This document shows, one piece after another, positions 6,216-6,876 of a stretch of DNA of 6,876 bases. A program made the translations under genes and the position numbers. Origin of the DNA: Elusimicrobiota bacterium (lineage in GTDB: Bacteria > Elusimicrobiota > Elusimicrobia > 2-02-FULL-39-32). The DNA is taken from contig JAHFCA010000077.1 in the NCBI GenBank assembly GCA_023249715.1, forward strand, positions 1 to 6,876. The letters run 5' to 3'. The stretch's first letter is position 1, and the number at the start of each line of letters is the position of its first letter. The notes beneath the pieces are model-generated. The model saw only the letters and a list, made by a program, of their open reading frames with translations. It ran no database searches and was not told the origin of the DNA.

Positions 6216-6876
6216 AGCGCGATGGATGCGACAAGCGCTCGAACTTGCTAAAAAAGGGCTAAGCGGCGCTAGCCCCAACCCACTCGTTGGCTGCGTTATT
6301 GTTAAAAACCAAAAAATTATTGGAAAGGGATACCACGCCCGTTTTGGTGAAGAGCATGCGGAAGTTCAGGCTTTAAAAGCAACCCGTTCTCAAGTAAAAG
6401 CATCTACTCTATACGTTAATTTAGAACCGTGCTGCCACTTTGGAAAAACTCCGCCCTGCACTAACGCCATTATAAAAAGCCGAATTAAAAAAGTGGTCTA
6501 TGGGCTAAAAGATCCAAACCCCGAGGTTTCAGGCAAAGGAATAGAAACACTGCGCCAATCTGGAATAGAAGTGATCGGCGGAATTTGTAGAAAAGAAGCC
6601 GAGGATTTAAACCGATCTTTCATTAAATTTATGACTGAGAAAAAACCATACGTTATTTTAAAGATGGCGCTCTCTTTAGATGGAAAAATTTGTACCCGAA
6701 CCGGAGATTCCCAATGGATCTCGGGCGCAGCTTCCAGAAAATGGGCGCACAGATTCCGCACCACAGTAGATGGAATTTTAGTGGGAGGAGAAACAGTGCG
6801 CCAAGATGACCCTACTCTAACCAGCCATGGAGAAGGAAGAAACCCACTGCGCATTATTCTTTCTAAATCGGGACGA
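6205..6876 (+). CDS. ribD: Bifunctional riboflavin biosynthesis deaminase/reductase RibD (3' truncated by window)
   Basis: RibD carries out two consecutive cytoplasmic steps of riboflavin synthesis: deamination of the pyrimidine formed from GTP, then NADPH-dependent reduction of its ribosyl side chain. The first 224 codons are present; the family is about 360 residues. The deaminase domain (about 1-145) shows SPNPLVGCVIV, the zinc/catalytic motif HAEV with H51 and E53, and EPCCHFGKTPPC with zinc ligands C76 and C85, then DPNPEVSGKG. The reductase domain starts near 147 (KPYVILKMALSLDGK, then SQWIS and VGGETVRQDDPTLT). The ATG at 6205 is preferred because MGDEARWMRQAL aligns with known RibD N-termini and an in-frame TGA at 6199-6201 bars anything earlier. 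The ATG at 6226 is the only near alternative. The start overlaps the phosphoesterase by 11 nt. No FMN riboswitch is possible in so little space. No inactivating change is visible. Confidence 0.95.
   Translation, partial: MGDEARWMRQALELAKKGLSGASPNPLVGCVIVKNQKIIGKGYHARFGEEHAEVQALKATRSQVKASTLYVNLEPCCHFGKTPPCTNAIIKSRIKKVVYGLKDPNPEVSGKGIETLRQSGIEVIGGICRKEAEDLNRSFIKFMTEKKPYVILKMALSLDGKICTRTGDSQWISGAASRKWAHRFRTTVDGILVGGETVRQDDPTLTSHGEGRNPLRIILSKSGR

Noticed and set aside
6001..6854. Minus-strand frames opposite the phosphoesterase end and ribD.
   Set aside because: The + strand reading shows conserved metallophosphoesterase and RibD motifs over the same bases.
1..6876. CRISPR arrays, tRNA or rRNA genes, insertion sequences.
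   Set aside because: No regularly spaced repeats, tRNA-like cloverleaf, rRNA-like stretch, transposase or terminal inverted repeats were seen on either strand.

Overview
The window is a gene-dense bacterial segment with four genes on the + strand, plus the first 13 codons of a divergent gene at the left edge. The organism cannot be named from this sequence alone. The moderately AT-rich composition, weak Shine-Dalgarno (SD) signals at the + strand genes and the order smc / sensor-like gene / metallophosphoesterase / ribD suggest an uncultivated, Gram-negative-type lineage. Omnitrophota is my hunch, not a demonstrated assignment.

Layout. Positions 1-39 hold the start of an unidentified minus-strand gene with an ideal SD. 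Positions 40-197 are a divergent intergenic region with a 10-bp inverted repeat, a related imperfect direct repeat and a strong sigma70-type promoter facing right. Positions 198-3707 encode a complete SMC condensin ATPase. One base after its stop, 3709-5424 encodes a membrane-anchored protein built like a PAS / histidine kinase / GGDEF signalling protein, but with the defining catalytic residues of each enzymatic module replaced. A 53-bp gap follows, carrying a good promoter whose predicted start lies about 3 nt before the next ATG. Positions 5478-6215 encode a calcineurin-like metallophosphoesterase with intact metal-binding motifs. Overlapping its end by 11 nt, ribD (riboflavin biosynthesis) begins at 6205 and runs off the right edge.

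How the genes work together. smc and the degenerate sensor look like one transcript with coupled translation. The phosphoesterase and ribD look like a second transcript from the 5440-5468 promoter, though read-through from smc is possible because no terminator is visible. The most interesting object is the sensor-like protein. It keeps the architecture and conserved scaffold residues of a signalling enzyme but appears unable to phosphorylate or to make cyclic di-GMP, and it sits directly behind the chromosome-organising ATPase. A membrane-tethered, non-catalytic regulator or scaffold linked to chromosome segregation is the hypothesis to test.
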